Both the position numbers and the translations under genes were made by a program. The notes beneath the pieces are model-generated. The model saw only the letters and a program-made list of their open reading frames with translations. It was not told the origin of the DNA and did no database searches. From Microbispora sp. ZYX-F-249 (GTDB lineage: Bacteria > Actinomycetota > Actinomycetes > Streptosporangiales > Streptosporangiaceae), in assembly GCF_039649665.1 (NCBI RefSeq), contig NZ_JBDJAW010000037.1:1-64000 (forward strand): a stretch of 64,000 bases of DNA, written 5' to 3'. Positions within the stretch are counted from its first letter, which is position 1; each line of letters starts with the position of its first letter. This document shows, in pieces, positions 29,761 to 38,559 of the stretch.

Positions 29761-29881
29761 GCGTTGCGGGAACGCCGACGAGCATCCGCGTTGTTTTCCC
29801 GACTTGATCCCCATCGCTGTATGTTCCTCGCAGCCCATTCACATGTGGGGCGCGGGAGACGTTCCACAGCAAGGAGATCCG

Positions 29882-30979
29882 TTGAAGCGCATCCTCCCCC
29901 CGCTGTGGGGTGCGGCGGCGACGGCCGCGTTGCTCGTCACCGGGGCGGCGGTGCCCGCTCACGGCTACGAGATCACCGTGACGACGCCCCTCGCCTCCGG
30001 CGCGAAGGTGGCTTCGGTGCTCGCCTACTGGCTGAGAGACGGCGGCCGCCCGCTCGCCGGCGCGACTCCCGCGTCCGCGCCGACCGGGATCGAGGCCACC
30101 CCCGTCACGGCCGACGGCGCCGCTCCCGACGGCGTACGCGGCGTGGTGCCCGCCTCCGCCGGGGTCAAGCGGGCCACCGGCCCCTCGAAGAACGTCAACC
30201 TGCCGAGGACGACGGGCAAGGTCTTCTTCGTCGGCCCGGACGGCCGCCCTCACTGGTGCGCGGGCACGTCCGTGCAGTCCGACCACCGCAACCTCGTGGC
30301 GACGGCCGGGCACTGCGTGTACGCCGCGCGGCCCACGTCGGGCTCCACCGCCACGCCGCACCGAAACTGGATCTTCATTCCGGGCTTCGCCGGCGGCGGC
30401 ACGCCCTGGGGCGTCTACACCGGCGACCGGGCCTTCGCCCACAGCGACTTCACCAGGTACGGCGACCTGGACCGCGACTACGCGTTCGTCAGCGTCCACG
30501 CCGGCGTGCTGCCCAAGCGCGTCGCGCTGCGGAACGCCGCGCAGTACGCCGCGTTCGCCGGCGGCCCCAAGTACCGGACCGCGACCGGCTACACCGGCGT
30601 CCGGCTGCTTCCCGCGGGGCGTCTCGGCGACAAGGTCGGCGGGCAGGGCCTCGCCTACAACCTGCCGGTCGACCGGCCGCTCGCCATCTTCGGCTACTCC
30701 CTGCGGGCCTCCGCGCGTCCCGCGGACGGGCTCACCCGGGCCTACCGCAGGCCCTTCCTGGCCCAGGATCTGTCCAGGAGCGCGAACGAACTGGTCGCCG
30801 TGCGTTCGGCCTTCGCCGCCGCCTCCGGGTCGCCGTGGCTGGCCGCCTACCGCGGCGTACGCGGCCTGGGCTACCTGAACGGCATGACCATCGGGCTCTC
30901 CGGCGCGGGCACCGGCCTGTCTCCGTACTTCGACGGGGAGCTGTTCCAGGTCTACAACGCGGCCCGGCGCGCCGGGTGA
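29882..30979 (+). CDS. Secreted trypsin-like serine protease 3
   Basis: This paralogue of about 365 residues carries a signal peptide (LPPLWGAAATAALLVTGAA), pro-region motif SVLAYWLRDGG and the same domain start KNVNLPRTTGKVFFVGPDG. The triad is His144 (LVATAGHCVY), Asp199 (DRDYAFVSV) and Ser315 (AASGSPW). The TTG at 29882 is favoured by AAGGAG 6 bp upstream. It lies on its own transcript after the strong hairpin. Confidence 0.86.
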   Translation: MKRILPPLWGAAATAALLVTGAAVPAHGYEITVTTPLASGAKVASVLAYWLRDGGRPLAGATPASAPTGIEATPVTADGAAPDGVRGVVPASAGVKRATGPSKNVNLPRTTGKVFFVGPDGRPHWCAGTSVQSDHRNLVATAGHCVYAARPTSGSTATPHRNWIFIPGFAGGGTPWGVYTGDRAFAHSDFTRYGDLDRDYAFVSVHAGVLPKRVALRNAAQYAAFAGGPKYRTATGYTGVRLLPAGRLGDKVGGQGLAYNLPVDRPLAIFGYSLRASARPADGLTRAYRRPFLAQDLSRSANELVAVRSAFAAASGSPWLAAYRGVRGLGYLNGMTIGLSGAGTGLSPYFDGELFQVYNAARRAG

Positions 30980-31004
30980 GGGGGCCCGCCCCGGCGTGGC
31001 GGTC

Positions 31005-32411
31005 TCAGACGCCGACCGCCTCCCTGGCCGCGGCCCGCGTGCCCGTGCTCTCCCTGTTCCCCGCGCGGCCCCGGCCGCGCGCCAGCAGCTCCGCCACCCG
31101 CGGCTCCGCGGCGTACGGCGCGAACCGGCGGCACATGTCCGCCACGTACGTCCGCGTGCGCGCCGACTGGATGTTGCCGGCGAGATCGAGGGCCGACGAC
31201 GCCGCCTGGCACGCCTCCTCCAGCTCGCCCTCCTGGATGAGGGCCGTGGCGAGCAGCGAGAGGTTGAACATCCTGCCGCGCACGTAGCGCCCGTCCATCA
31301 CCAGCGAGCGCCGGGCCTGCCGTACGGCCCGCGCCCCGTCGCCGAGGTCGCGCAGGCAGTGGGCCGACTTCGCGGCCAGGTAGGCCTCGTCGAAGTAGCC
31401 GATCCAGCCGGGCTCGTTCTGCGGCGTCCGCCGGTCGAAGGCGACCTCCGCCTCGTGCAGCGCGCCGCCGCACGCCGTGCGCTCCCCGAGCAGGGCCAGG
31501 GCGTGCGCCTCCAGCACCCGGGCCTCGGCCAGCAGCGACCCGACCCCCGAGCGCCGGGCGGCCGCCACCGCCGCCCTGGCGAGCTCCAGACCGTGCCGGG
31601 GATGCCCGATGTAGACGGCCTGGTGGCTCATCCCGGCCAGGATCTCGCCGCACAGGGCGTGGTCGCCCGCGCCGCGCGCCAGGCCGAGCGCCTGGATCAG
31701 GTAGCGCTGGGCCAGCCCGTGCTGCTCCAGGTCGTAGGCCATCCATCCCGCCAGCCGGGTCAGCTCGGCCGCCGCGGTCGCCAGCGAGCGCCCGGTGGCC
31801 TCGCCGTACGCGCCCTCGCGCAGCAGCGGCGTCACGGCGGTGTGCAGGTAGCGCACGACCGGGCCGCGGATGCTGCCGCCGCCGAACCGGTTGTCCAGCT
31901 CGCCGAACGACCGGGTGACCTCGCGGATGGCGGCCACGTCCGAGGGCCCGACGCGGCGCGGCCCGTTCGCGGAGAGCCGCTCCCCGTCGGGCGCCGCCAG
32001 CCAGCGGACGATCCCCGCCGAACCCGCCCCCAGGGCGAAAGTGGAGTCGAGCAGGAACCTGCGCCGCTCGACGTCGGCCCTCCACAGTGCTGTCACGCTT
32101 GCCACACCCTCCTCCCACGAATGGGGGAACTCCCGTCCCAGATCGAGGGGGACCGTTCCACGCGGCATGCCGATGTCCTCCCTGGACACCTGCCGCCCCA
32201 GCCGCAGCGAGAAGATCTCCGCCAGCAGGCCGGGAACCGGTTCGCGCGGGCGGCGGCCGCCGATCCAGCGCAGCACGGAACCGTGGTCGTACCGCATCCC
32301 CCGCAGCCCCCGGGCCAGGCCGAGACCGTTGAGCCGGCGGGCCAGCCCCTTGCGGGACAGTCCGGCTTCGGTGAGGTGCTGCTGGAGCAGGCGGTTGGGG
32401 TCACGTCGCAT
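31005..32411 (-). CDS. HTH-TPR transcriptional regulator
   Basis: This 468-residue protein opens with a helix-turn-helix like that of XRE/'regulator' proteins (LTEAGLSRKGLARRLNGLG), a linker with GSVLRWIGGRRPREPVPGLLAEIFSLRLG and a TPR-like helical C-terminal half (about residues 180-450). It resembles the family of actinomycete pleiotropic TPR regulators (NsdA-like), which repress antibiotic production and sporulation. This role is inferred from the domain plan. It is upstream of, and on the same strand as, no obvious partner. Confidence 0.75.
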   Translation of the reverse strand: MRRDPNRLLQQHLTEAGLSRKGLARRLNGLGLARGLRGMRYDHGSVLRWIGGRRPREPVPGLLAEIFSLRLGRQVSREDIGMPRGTVPLDLGREFPHSWEEGVASVTALWRADVERRRFLLDSTFALGAGSAGIVRWLAAPDGERLSANGPRRVGPSDVAAIREVTRSFGELDNRFGGGSIRGPVVRYLHTAVTPLLREGAYGEATGRSLATAAAELTRLAGWMAYDLEQHGLAQRYLIQALGLARGAGDHALCGEILAGMSHQAVYIGHPRHGLELARAAVAAARRSGVGSLLAEARVLEAHALALLGERTACGGALHEAEVAFDRRTPQNEPGWIGYFDEAYLAAKSAHCLRDLGDGARAVRQARRSLVMDGRYVRGRMFNLSLLATALIQEGELEEACQAASSALDLAGNIQSARTRTYVADMCRRFAPYAAEPRVAELLARGRGRAGNRESTGTRAAAREAVGV

Positions 32412-32531
32412 CGCTCTCCAACCGGGACAGGCAATAGCCGATTTGGTTACGGAGAGCTTTCTTTATAGCACTAACCGTGAGGACCTAAAGGCATTCCCAA
32501 ATGTTTACGCGCCTTGACGGGGAGAAGACGA

Positions 32532-32569
32532 AGGGCCGCGCACCGCGCGGTCACGCGGCTCGCGGCCCT
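32532..32569. terminator. Hairpin after the malic enzyme gene
   Basis: AGGGCCGCG (32532-32540) pairs with CGCGGCCCT (32561-32569) over 9 bp, beyond the 3' end of the minus-strand malic enzyme. Confidence 0.55.
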
Positions 32570-32594
32570 CGGGCGCCCGGTGATGGCCGGAGGA

Positions 32595-33779
32595 CTACTT
32601 GCGGGCGACGCCGTCCTCGCGGGCCTGCCGCGCGACGGCGGCGATCACGGCGGGAGCGACCCGGCCGTCGAACGGCGAGGGGATGACGTAGTGCTCGGCG
32701 ACGTCGTCGCCGACCACGGCCGCCAGCGCGTCCGCCGCCGCCACCTTCATGTTCTCCGTGATCGTCGTCGCGCGGACGTCGAGCGCGCCGCGGAAGACCC
32801 CGGGGAAGGCCAGCACGTTGTTGATCTGGTTGGGGTAGTCGGACCGCCCCGTGGCGACCACGCGGGCGTGCCTGCCCGCCACCGCGGGGTCCACCTCCGG
32901 GGTGGGGTTGGACAGCGCGAACACGATCGAGTCCGGTGCCATCGCCGCGATGGCGTGCTCCGGGACCGTCGACCCGGACAGGCCGACGAACACGTCGGCG
33001 CCGGCGAGCGCCTGCTCGGTCGACCCGGACAGGCCGAGCGTGTTGGTGTCGCGGGCCAGCGCCCGCTTGACCGGGTTCAGATCCTCGCGACCGGCGTGGA
33101 TGACGCCCTTGGAGTCCGAGACCGCGATGTCGCCGATCCCGGCGTTCAGCAGCATCCGCGACACGGCGACACCGGAGGCTCCGGCGCCGGCCACCACCGC
33201 GCGCAGCTCACCGAGGGAGCGCCCGGTGAGGCGGGCCGCGTTGCGCAGCGCGGCCAGGACCACGATCGCCGTGCCGTGCTGGTCGTCGTGGAAGACGGGG
33301 ATGTCGAGAAGCCCCCGCAGGCGCTCCTCGACCTCGAAGCAGCGGGGGGCGCTGATGTCCTCGAGGTTGATGCCGCCGAACGACGGCGCGAGCCTGACCA
33401 CGGTCTCGACGATCGCGTCCACGTCGGTGCAGTCGATGCAGATGGGCACCGCGTCGACGCCGGCGAACTGCTTGAACAGCAGGGCCTTGCCCTCCATGAC
33501 GGGCATGGCGGCGGCCGGCCCGATGTCGCCGAGCCCCAGGACCGCGGTGCCGTCGGAGACCACGGCCACGACGTTGGAGACCCAGGTGTAGTCGTTGACC
33601 AGGTCGGGGTTGTCGGCGATGGCGGTGCAGACGCGGGCGACCCCCGGCGTGTACGCGAGCGACAGGTCGTCGGCGTCGCGGACCGGGACGGTGGAGCGGA
33701 CCTCCAGCTTGCCGCCGCGGTGCAGGGCGAAAGCGGGATCCAGGTCGAGAGATTCCAAGGAAGAAGATGTGACGGTCAC
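32595..33779 (-). CDS. NAD-dependent malic enzyme
   Basis: This enzyme of about 394 residues converts malate to pyruvate and CO2. It has LAYTPGVARVCTAI and the NAD site VVAGAGASGVAVSRMLL near residue 190, plus DDQHGTAIVVLAAL and GGINLEDISAPRCFEVE with the metal-binding acidic residues. The short bacterial type has no phosphotransacetylase tail. The GTG at 33779 is chosen because the sequence then matches the family's N-terminus; the upstream 43 codons are rich in Ser/Thr and not conserved. Convergent with nothing, it faces the TPR regulator's promoter. Confidence 0.9.
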   Translation of the reverse strand: MTVTSSSLESLDLDPAFALHRGGKLEVRSTVPVRDADDLSLAYTPGVARVCTAIADNPDLVNDYTWVSNVVAVVSDGTAVLGLGDIGPAAAMPVMEGKALLFKQFAGVDAVPICIDCTDVDAIVETVVRLAPSFGGINLEDISAPRCFEVEERLRGLLDIPVFHDDQHGTAIVVLAALRNAARLTGRSLGELRAVVAGAGASGVAVSRMLLNAGIGDIAVSDSKGVIHAGREDLNPVKRALARDTNTLGLSGSTEQALAGADVFVGLSGSTVPEHAIAAMAPDSIVFALSNPTPEVDPAVAGRHARVVATGRSDYPNQINNVLAFPGVFRGALDVRATTITENMKVAAADALAAVVGDDVAEHYVIPSPFDGRVAPAVIAAVARQAREDGVARK

Positions 33780-34052
33780 AGCGACCCCAGTGTCGAAAGG
33801 ACGAGTTCCTTCGGTAGACGCCGTCAAGAGAACGAGAGCCTGGCTTCGGTAGCCGCCGGAGGCCGTCGTCGTTGACGGTCCGTCTCTTGAGGGGGGTACG
33901 GGGGTCACCCGTTCCCCGATTGTGCCACACGATGAGACACGCGCCCCGGCCGGATCGGGTCACATATCGTTGCACGTTCAGGTGTTCCCCCAGGCCATCG
34001 GGCATGTAATACTCGGCTTTGCCGGTGATCTCTTACGTACTTGGGCGTCCCA

Positions 34053-34580
34053 TTGGACTTGACGTCTTACGCCGAGCTGGCCGTACAGCTGGTCAACATG
34101 GGCGACGAACTCAAAAACCCCTTCTCCCTGCGAGCCCTCCTGGAGGAGACGGGCCGTACGGAGGCGGCCGCGCGTCTCACCCGCCGTGACATCGACGCGC
34201 TGTGCGAGCTGCGCGACGAACTCGCGGGGGTCTTCGCGGCCGCCGCGGAGGGCGACGACGTGGAGGTGGTCGAGCGGCTCAACGGGCTGCTGGTCCGCCA
34301 TCCCGTGCATCCGCAGATCTCCGGGCACGACGGCCAGCCCTGGCACCTGCACCTGACCGAGGGCGGCCGGGTCGCCGACGCCCTCTCGGTCGGGTCGGTC
34401 ATGGGCCTGGCCAGCGTCGTGACCCGGCTCGGCGTGGACCGGCTCGGCATGTGCCAGGCGGCGCCGTGCCGCAACGCCTATCTCGACACCTCCTCCAACC
34501 GGTCGCGCCGCTACTGCTCGGAGCGGTGCGCCAGCCGGGCGAACGTGGCCGCCTACCGGGCGCGCAAGCGGGGCGCCTGA
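34053..34580 (+). CDS. CGNR zinc-finger (ABATE) transcriptional regulator
   Basis: This protein of about 175 residues has an N-terminal ABATE domain (YAELAVQLVN...RFRSVR-like), QISGHDGQPWHLHL, and a C-terminal CGNR zinc finger, MCQAAPCRNAYLDTSSNRSRRYCSERCASRANVAAYRARK, with Cys pairs CxxxxC and CxxxC. It is a DNA-binding regulator of unknown targets. Three TTG codons compete for the start (34041, 34053, 34059); 34053 fits the family's beginning. It lies 26 bp from the convergent SodX gene. Confidence 0.85.
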   Translation: MDLTSYAELAVQLVNMGDELKNPFSLRALLEETGRTEAAARLTRRDIDALCELRDELAGVFAAAAEGDDVEVVERLNGLLVRHPVHPQISGHDGQPWHLHLTEGGRVADALSVGSVMGLASVVTRLGVDRLGMCQAAPCRNAYLDTSSNRSRRYCSERCASRANVAAYRARKRGA

Positions 34581-34606
34581 CGGCCCGGCCAGGGGGAAGG
34601 GCGCGG

Positions 34607-34921
34607 TCAGGGGGCCGGCGCGGGGAAGCGCAGCGCCGGCCTGGGCCAGTACCGCAGCACGACCCTGCCCAGGATGTCCTCCTCGGGCACCGCGCCGAAG
34701 TCCCAGCTGTCCCGGCGCCCCGGGGCCGACTGGTTGTCGCTCTCCAGCCACCAGCCGTCGCCCGTGAGCCGGAAGGCCCGCTTGACGATCAGCCCGTGCG
34801 GCCGCCCGGCGACCACCAGGTCGCCGGGGCGGATCGGGGCGCCGCGCCGTACCAGCAGCCAGTCTCCGGGCCGCAACGCGGGCAGCATCGAATCGCCGGA
34901 CACGCACACGGCGGTGAGCAC
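34607..34921 (-). CDS. sodX: NiSOD maturation protease, S26-like
   Basis: This protein of about 104 residues resembles signal peptidase I without a membrane anchor: the catalytic Ser11 in SGDSMLPALRPGD, Lys47 in GLIVKRAF and a GDNxxxSxDS-like SDNQSAPGRRDSWDFG box. SodX proteins cleave the propeptide of nickel superoxide dismutase so that His1 and Cys2 can bind nickel; its divergent position beside sodN supports this. GTG at 34921 follows the strong site GGAGGGGG; the longer frame to 35461 is a shadow of sodN. Confidence 0.85.
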   Translation of the reverse strand: MLTAVCVSGDSMLPALRPGDWLLVRRGAPIRPGDLVVAGRPHGLIVKRAFRLTGDGWWLESDNQSAPGRRDSWDFGAVPEEDILGRVVLRYWPRPALRFPAPAP

Positions 34922-35005
34922 ATCCCCCTCCGCACAGTGATTTCGAGACGAGTAAGGTCGGTCCTGGAACAGTGCTGTCACCAGCATTCCTAAGGAAGGA
35001 TTCCG

Positions 35006-35407
35006 ATGCTCGCACGACTGCTGCGACCCCGGCACGAGGCGTCCGCCCACTGCGACCTGCCGTGCGGGGTCTACGACCCGGCGCAGGCCCGCATCGAGGC
35101 CGAGTCGGTGAAGGCGATCATTAAGAAGTACGCCGACAACGACGACCCGGTCTTCAGGACCCGCGCGCTGATCATCAAGGAACAGCGGGCCGAGCTGGTC
35201 AAGCATCACCTGTGGGTGCTGTGGACCGACTACTTCAAGCCCCCGCACCTCGAGCAGTACCCCCAGCTCCACCAGCTCTTCTGGGACGCCACGAAGCTGG
35301 CCGGCGCCGCCGGGGCCAAGGGCACCGTGGACCCCTCCCTGGCCGACGACCTTCTCGCGAAGATCGACGAGATCGCCAAGATCTTCTGGGAGACCAAGGC
35401 CGCCTGA
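35006..35407 (+). CDS. sodN: Nickel-containing superoxide dismutase
   Basis: This 133-residue protein has a 14-residue propeptide and then the nickel hook HCDLPCGVYDP (His15, Cys16, Cys20), which binds the metal after proteolytic removal of the leader. The rest is a four-helix bundle (KAIIKKYADNDD, RAELVKHHLWVLWTDYFKP, HQLFWDATKLAG). It disproportionates superoxide in the cytoplasm. AAGGAAGG stands 5 bp before the ATG. A Nur-type nickel repressor normally controls it, but I see no clear Nur box. Confidence 0.95.
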   Translation: MLARLLRPRHEASAHCDLPCGVYDPAQARIEAESVKAIIKKYADNDDPVFRTRALIIKEQRAELVKHHLWVLWTDYFKPPHLEQYPQLHQLFWDATKLAGAAGAKGTVDPSLADDLLAKIDEIAKIFWETKAA

Positions 35408-35421
35408 GCCCCGGAACCTCG

Positions 35422-35454
35422 GGCCCCGCACGGCTTTCAGGGCCGCGCGGGGCC
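35422..35454. terminator. sodN terminator hairpin
   Basis: GGCCCCGC (35422-35429) pairs with GCGGGGCC (35447-35454), 15 bp after the sodN stop. Confidence 0.5.
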
Positions 35455-35493
35455 AGATCATCCCAAGGCCTTATACAAACTCCATATTCGGTA

Positions 35494-35510
35494 GCACGGA
35501 ATTTACGTGC
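35494..35510. promoter_or_regulatory. Inverted repeat upstream of the anti-sigma gene
   Basis: GCACG (35494-35498) and CGTGC (35506-35510) bracket an AT-rich centre in the 214-bp gap before the anti-sigma operon. GGTA and TACC, slightly off register, widen the symmetry. Confidence 0.3.
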
Positions 35511-35621
35511 AGGTACCTCCAAGGATCGCCACAATCAGCGCGTCCGCCCGGGGCGGCACCGCGCGAGTGGCGGTAGGTTGCAGTCAGCGGCACTCAGCCG
35601 GCTGAAGAGGCGAGGAGGAAC

Positions 35622-36047
35622 GTGACCGAGGAAACCGAGACGCCTGCGGTGGATCTGACCGGGATTCGCGATGCTGTGAGTGTCCGGCTGCCCGCCGTGA
35701 GCGCCTACCTGTCCGTGCTGCGCACGGCCACCGCCGGGCTCGCCGCACGGCTCGACTTCACCCTCGACCAGATCGAGGACCTGCGCATCGCCGTCGACGA
35801 GGCGTGCGCCATGTTGCTGCGGCACGCCGTGCCCGGAACCGATCTCCTCGCGGAGTTCGAACTCACGGGCCCGGAGATGACGGTCCGCGTCGAGGTCAAC
35901 ACGCTCGGGGTCAGCTCACCCAACCGGGAGGACTTCGCCTGGATGGTGCTGACCGCGCTGGCCGACGACGTGGACGCGATCTCCGACCACGCCGATCACC
36001 TGGCGATCGTGCTGCGTAAGCGCCGGAGCACGGCGAGGCCGTCGTGA
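35622..36047 (+). CDS. Anti-sigma factor-like HATPase protein with degenerate ATP site
   Basis: This 141-residue protein is overlapped at its end by a sigma factor gene. The region RLDFTLDQIEDLRIAVDEACAMLLRHAV aligns with the N-box helix of RsbW/SpoIIAB-type anti-sigma factors, but the Mg-binding Asn is replaced by Leu, and the DxGxG ATP box is absent (NTLGVSSPNREDF instead). It therefore looks like a non-kinase anti-sigma factor that binds its sigma factor without phosphorylating an antagonist. GAGGAGGAA precedes the GTG start. Confidence 0.8.
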   Translation: MTEETETPAVDLTGIRDAVSVRLPAVSAYLSVLRTATAGLAARLDFTLDQIEDLRIAVDEACAMLLRHAVPGTDLLAEFELTGPEMTVRVEVNTLGVSSPNREDFAWMVLTALADDVDAISDHADHLAIVLRKRRSTARPS

Positions 36048-36847
36048 TGACGGAAAGGACGAGTGCGATGACCTCCGGCGACTCGGCGGTGCCGGACCGC
36101 GTACGCGCCCGCACACTCTTCGCCGAGCTGTCGGAGCTTCCGCCGGACGACCCGAGGCGGCAGCGCATCCGCGACGAGCTGGTCGAGCTCCACCTGCCTC
36201 TGGTGGAGTACCTGGCCCGCCGCTTCCGCAACCGGGGCGAGTGGCTCGACGACCTCACGCAGGTCGCCACGATCGGGCTGATCAAGTCGATCGACCGGTT
36301 CGACCTCGCCCGCGGCGTGGAGTTCTCCACGTACGCCACTCCGACCATCGTCGGCGAGATCAAGCGGCACTTCCGCGACAAGGGCTGGGCGGTCCGCGTG
36401 CCGCGCAGGCTCCAGGAGCTGAAGCTCTCGCTCACCAAGGCCATAAGCGAACTGTCGCAGCGGGAGAGCCGCGCGCCCACGGTCGCCGAGCTCGCCGCCC
36501 ACCTGGGGATGAGCGAGGAAGAGGTCCTGGAGGGCCTGGAGTCGGCAAACGCCTACTCCACCGTGTCGCTCGACGCGCCCGACTCCGGTGACGACGACGC
36601 GCCCGCCGTGTCCGACTCGCTCGGCATCGTGGACGAGTCGCTGGAGGGCGTGGAGTACCGCGAGTCGCTCAAGCCGCTGCTCGAGCGCCTGCCTCCGCGC
36701 GAGAAGCGGATCCTGCTGCTGCGTTTCTTCGGCAACATGACGCAGTCGCAGATCGCCACCGAGCTGGGGATCTCGCAGATGCACGTGTCCCGGCTGCTCG
36801 CCCGGACGCTGGCGCAGCTCCGCGAGGGCCTCACCGCCGAGGACTGA
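36044..36847 (+). CDS. SigF/SigB-type stress or sporulation sigma factor
   Basis: This 267-residue sigma-70 family protein has region 2 (LVEYLARRFRNRGEWLDDLTQVATIGLIKSIDRFD...YATPTIVGEIKRHFRDKGW), region 3 (LSQRESRAPTVAELAAHLG) and region 4 (LPPREKRILLLRFFGNMTQSQIATELGISQMHVSRLLARTL). Type-3 SigB/F/G factors in actinomycetes control osmotic stress and spore development. The start overlaps the anti-sigma stop by 4 bp; ATG at 36047 or 36068 is possible too. The operon layout is the usual anti-sigma/sigma pair. Confidence 0.92.
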   Translation: MMTERTSAMTSGDSAVPDRVRARTLFAELSELPPDDPRRQRIRDELVELHLPLVEYLARRFRNRGEWLDDLTQVATIGLIKSIDRFDLARGVEFSTYATPTIVGEIKRHFRDKGWAVRVPRRLQELKLSLTKAISELSQRESRAPTVAELAAHLGMSEEEVLEGLESANAYSTVSLDAPDSGDDDAPAVSDSLGIVDESLEGVEYRESLKPLLERLPPREKRILLLRFFGNMTQSQIATELGISQMHVSRLLARTLAQLREGLTAED

Positions 36848-36945
36848 GCGGGAACCCATACGAGCCCGGACGATCGGACGATCTCCAGGCAGACGACCGC
36901 GACGCCGCGCTCCCCCCGGCGGCGCCCGGTCACCGATCGCACGGC

Positions 36946-37356
36946 TCAGGACGCGCCGGGTGCGCCGTCCTCGCCCATGAGGGCGTGCGTGGAGGCCGGC
37001 GCGAGCAGCGTGACCAGGGCGACCGCCGCCGCGGCGATGAGCGGGACACCGAAGGCGTACTGCGCCGACTGGATGAGGCTGATCGCCACCGGAAGCGCGA
37101 ATATCTGCGTCACCACGGCCGGGCCCCGGCTCCAGCGCAGCACCTGCCACAGGCCCCGGGCCACCCAGAGCAGCAGAGCGCCGCCGACCATGCCGAACCC
37201 GGCCACCGCGATGCTGGTGACCACATCGGTGGGTTCGCCGATCACGGTCTCGACGCCGACGTAGCCGCCCAGGACGAGGGCGAGCAGGCCCTCCGCGGCC
37301 AGGACGGCGGCGGCCACGGTGAGTGTGCCGGGACGGCCCACGGAACTGCTGATCAC
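36946..37356 (-). CDS. Small membrane protein, four TM segments
   Basis: This protein of about 136 residues has four hydrophobic helices: TLTVAAAVLAAEGLLALVLGG, SIAVAGFGMVGGALLLWVA, AVVTQIFALPVAISLI and VPLIAAAAVALVTLLAP. No enzyme motif is visible. The start is uncertain (GTG at 37356, or in-frame codons up to 37392). It is divergent from the lipid kinase gene, 87 bp away. Function unknown. Confidence 0.65.
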   Translation of the reverse strand: MISSSVGRPGTLTVAAAVLAAEGLLALVLGGYVGVETVIGEPTDVVTSIAVAGFGMVGGALLLWVARGLWQVLRWSRGPAVVTQIFALPVAISLIQSAQYAFGVPLIAAAAVALVTLLAPASTHALMGEDGAPGAS

Positions 37357-37443
37357 ACCGTCCAACCCTACCCGCAGCGGCGGGCGGCCCACTGGGCAGG
37401 CGTCAGCCGACGCGAGCGGTAAACCGTTCGTTAACCTTCAGGC

Positions 37444-38436
37444 ATGCGGGCACTCCTCCTCGTCAATCCCAAGGCGACCTCGACGCACCGGCGTACCCGG
37501 GACGTGCTGATCCGGGCGCTCGGCGCCGCCGTCGATCTGTCGGTCGAGGAGACCGCGTACCGCGGCCACGCGACCGCGCTCGCGGCCACCGCGCATGCCA
37601 AGGGCTTCGACGCGGTGGCGGTCCTCGGCGGCGACGGCACGATCAACGAGACCGTCAACGGCCTGCTGGACGCCCGTCCCGGCGGCGGCGCGAGCGACCG
37701 GCCCGCGCTCATCGTGATCCCCGGCGGCAGCGCCAACGTCTTCGCCCGCGCTCTCGGCCTGCCCAACAACCCGGTCGAGGCGACCGGAGCCGTCCTGGAG
37801 GCGCTGCGGGAAGGACGCCGCCGCACCATAGGTTTGGGACAGGCGATTTGGCATGACGAGGTTTCGGGCCCGGATCCGGGGGCAGGTGCGCCTCCTGACC
37901 AGCGAAGGTCTAGATATTTCACATTTTGTGCTGGACTGGGATACGACGCCGAAGTCGTCCGAGCCGTCGAGGGCCTGCGGAGCGCGGGACACCGCGCCCT
38001 GCCCGCCCTCTACGTGAACACGACGGTGCGCCACTTCTTCGTGACGGACCGCCGGCGGCCGGCGATCCGGCTGACCCGTCCCGGCCGGCCTCCAGAGGAT
38101 GGGATCTTCATGGCGATCGTGTCGAACACGTCGCCGTGGACGTACGCCGGCACACGTCCGATCAACCCGACGCCGTGGGCCGGTTTCGAAACGGGGCTCG
38201 ACATGCTCGGGCTCCGCAAGATGAGCCTTCCGGCCGTGCTCACGCTCGTCCGGCAGATCATCGGTGAACACCGGGGATTGCCGCGCGGTAAACACCTCGT
38301 TCAGATCCATGACGAGGCCGAGTTCACCCTCCTCGCCTCCCGCCCGGTCGCCTTCCAGCTCGACGGCGACTACCTGGGAGAACACGAGTGGGTGATCTTC
38401 CGCGCTATCCCGGACGCGTTACAAGTTCTCGTCTGA
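37444..38436 (+). CDS. Diacylglycerol/lipid kinase family protein
   Basis: This 330-residue protein has the DAGK catalytic motif VLGGDGTINETVNGLLD (residues about 59-75), PGGSANVFARALG and FTFCAGLGYDAEVVRAVE in the C-terminal domain. It belongs to the YegS/DgkB group that phosphorylates lipids with ATP. The loop before FTFCAG (GPDPGAGAPPDQRRSR) is longer than usual. Its promoter is shared with the divergent membrane protein. Confidence 0.9.
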   Translation: MRALLLVNPKATSTHRRTRDVLIRALGAAVDLSVEETAYRGHATALAATAHAKGFDAVAVLGGDGTINETVNGLLDARPGGGASDRPALIVIPGGSANVFARALGLPNNPVEATGAVLEALREGRRRTIGLGQAIWHDEVSGPDPGAGAPPDQRRSRYFTFCAGLGYDAEVVRAVEGLRSAGHRALPALYVNTTVRHFFVTDRRRPAIRLTRPGRPPEDGIFMAIVSNTSPWTYAGTRPINPTPWAGFETGLDMLGLRKMSLPAVLTLVRQIIGEHRGLPRGKHLVQIHDEAEFTLLASRPVAFQLDGDYLGEHEWVIFRAIPDALQVLV

Positions 38437-38456
38437 CCTGTTACATGTAGTCATAG

Positions 38457-38472
38457 TGTGACGCATCCGACA
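38457..38472. promoter_or_regulatory. Imperfect CRP-type site upstream of whiB1
   Basis: TGTGACGCATCCGACA matches TGTGA-N6-TCACA at 8 of 10 conserved positions, in the 281-bp gap that leads into whiB1. Mycobacterial whiB1 is known to be controlled by CRP, which makes the match worth recording despite two mismatches. Confidence 0.35.
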
Positions 38473-38559
38473 GCCACGACGGGCAAAACCTTGTCCCAAA
38501 CCTCTTGTGTGGTGTTGGTACGGCTGAAAAGCTGAACACGACGTCGGAACGTAGGACCT

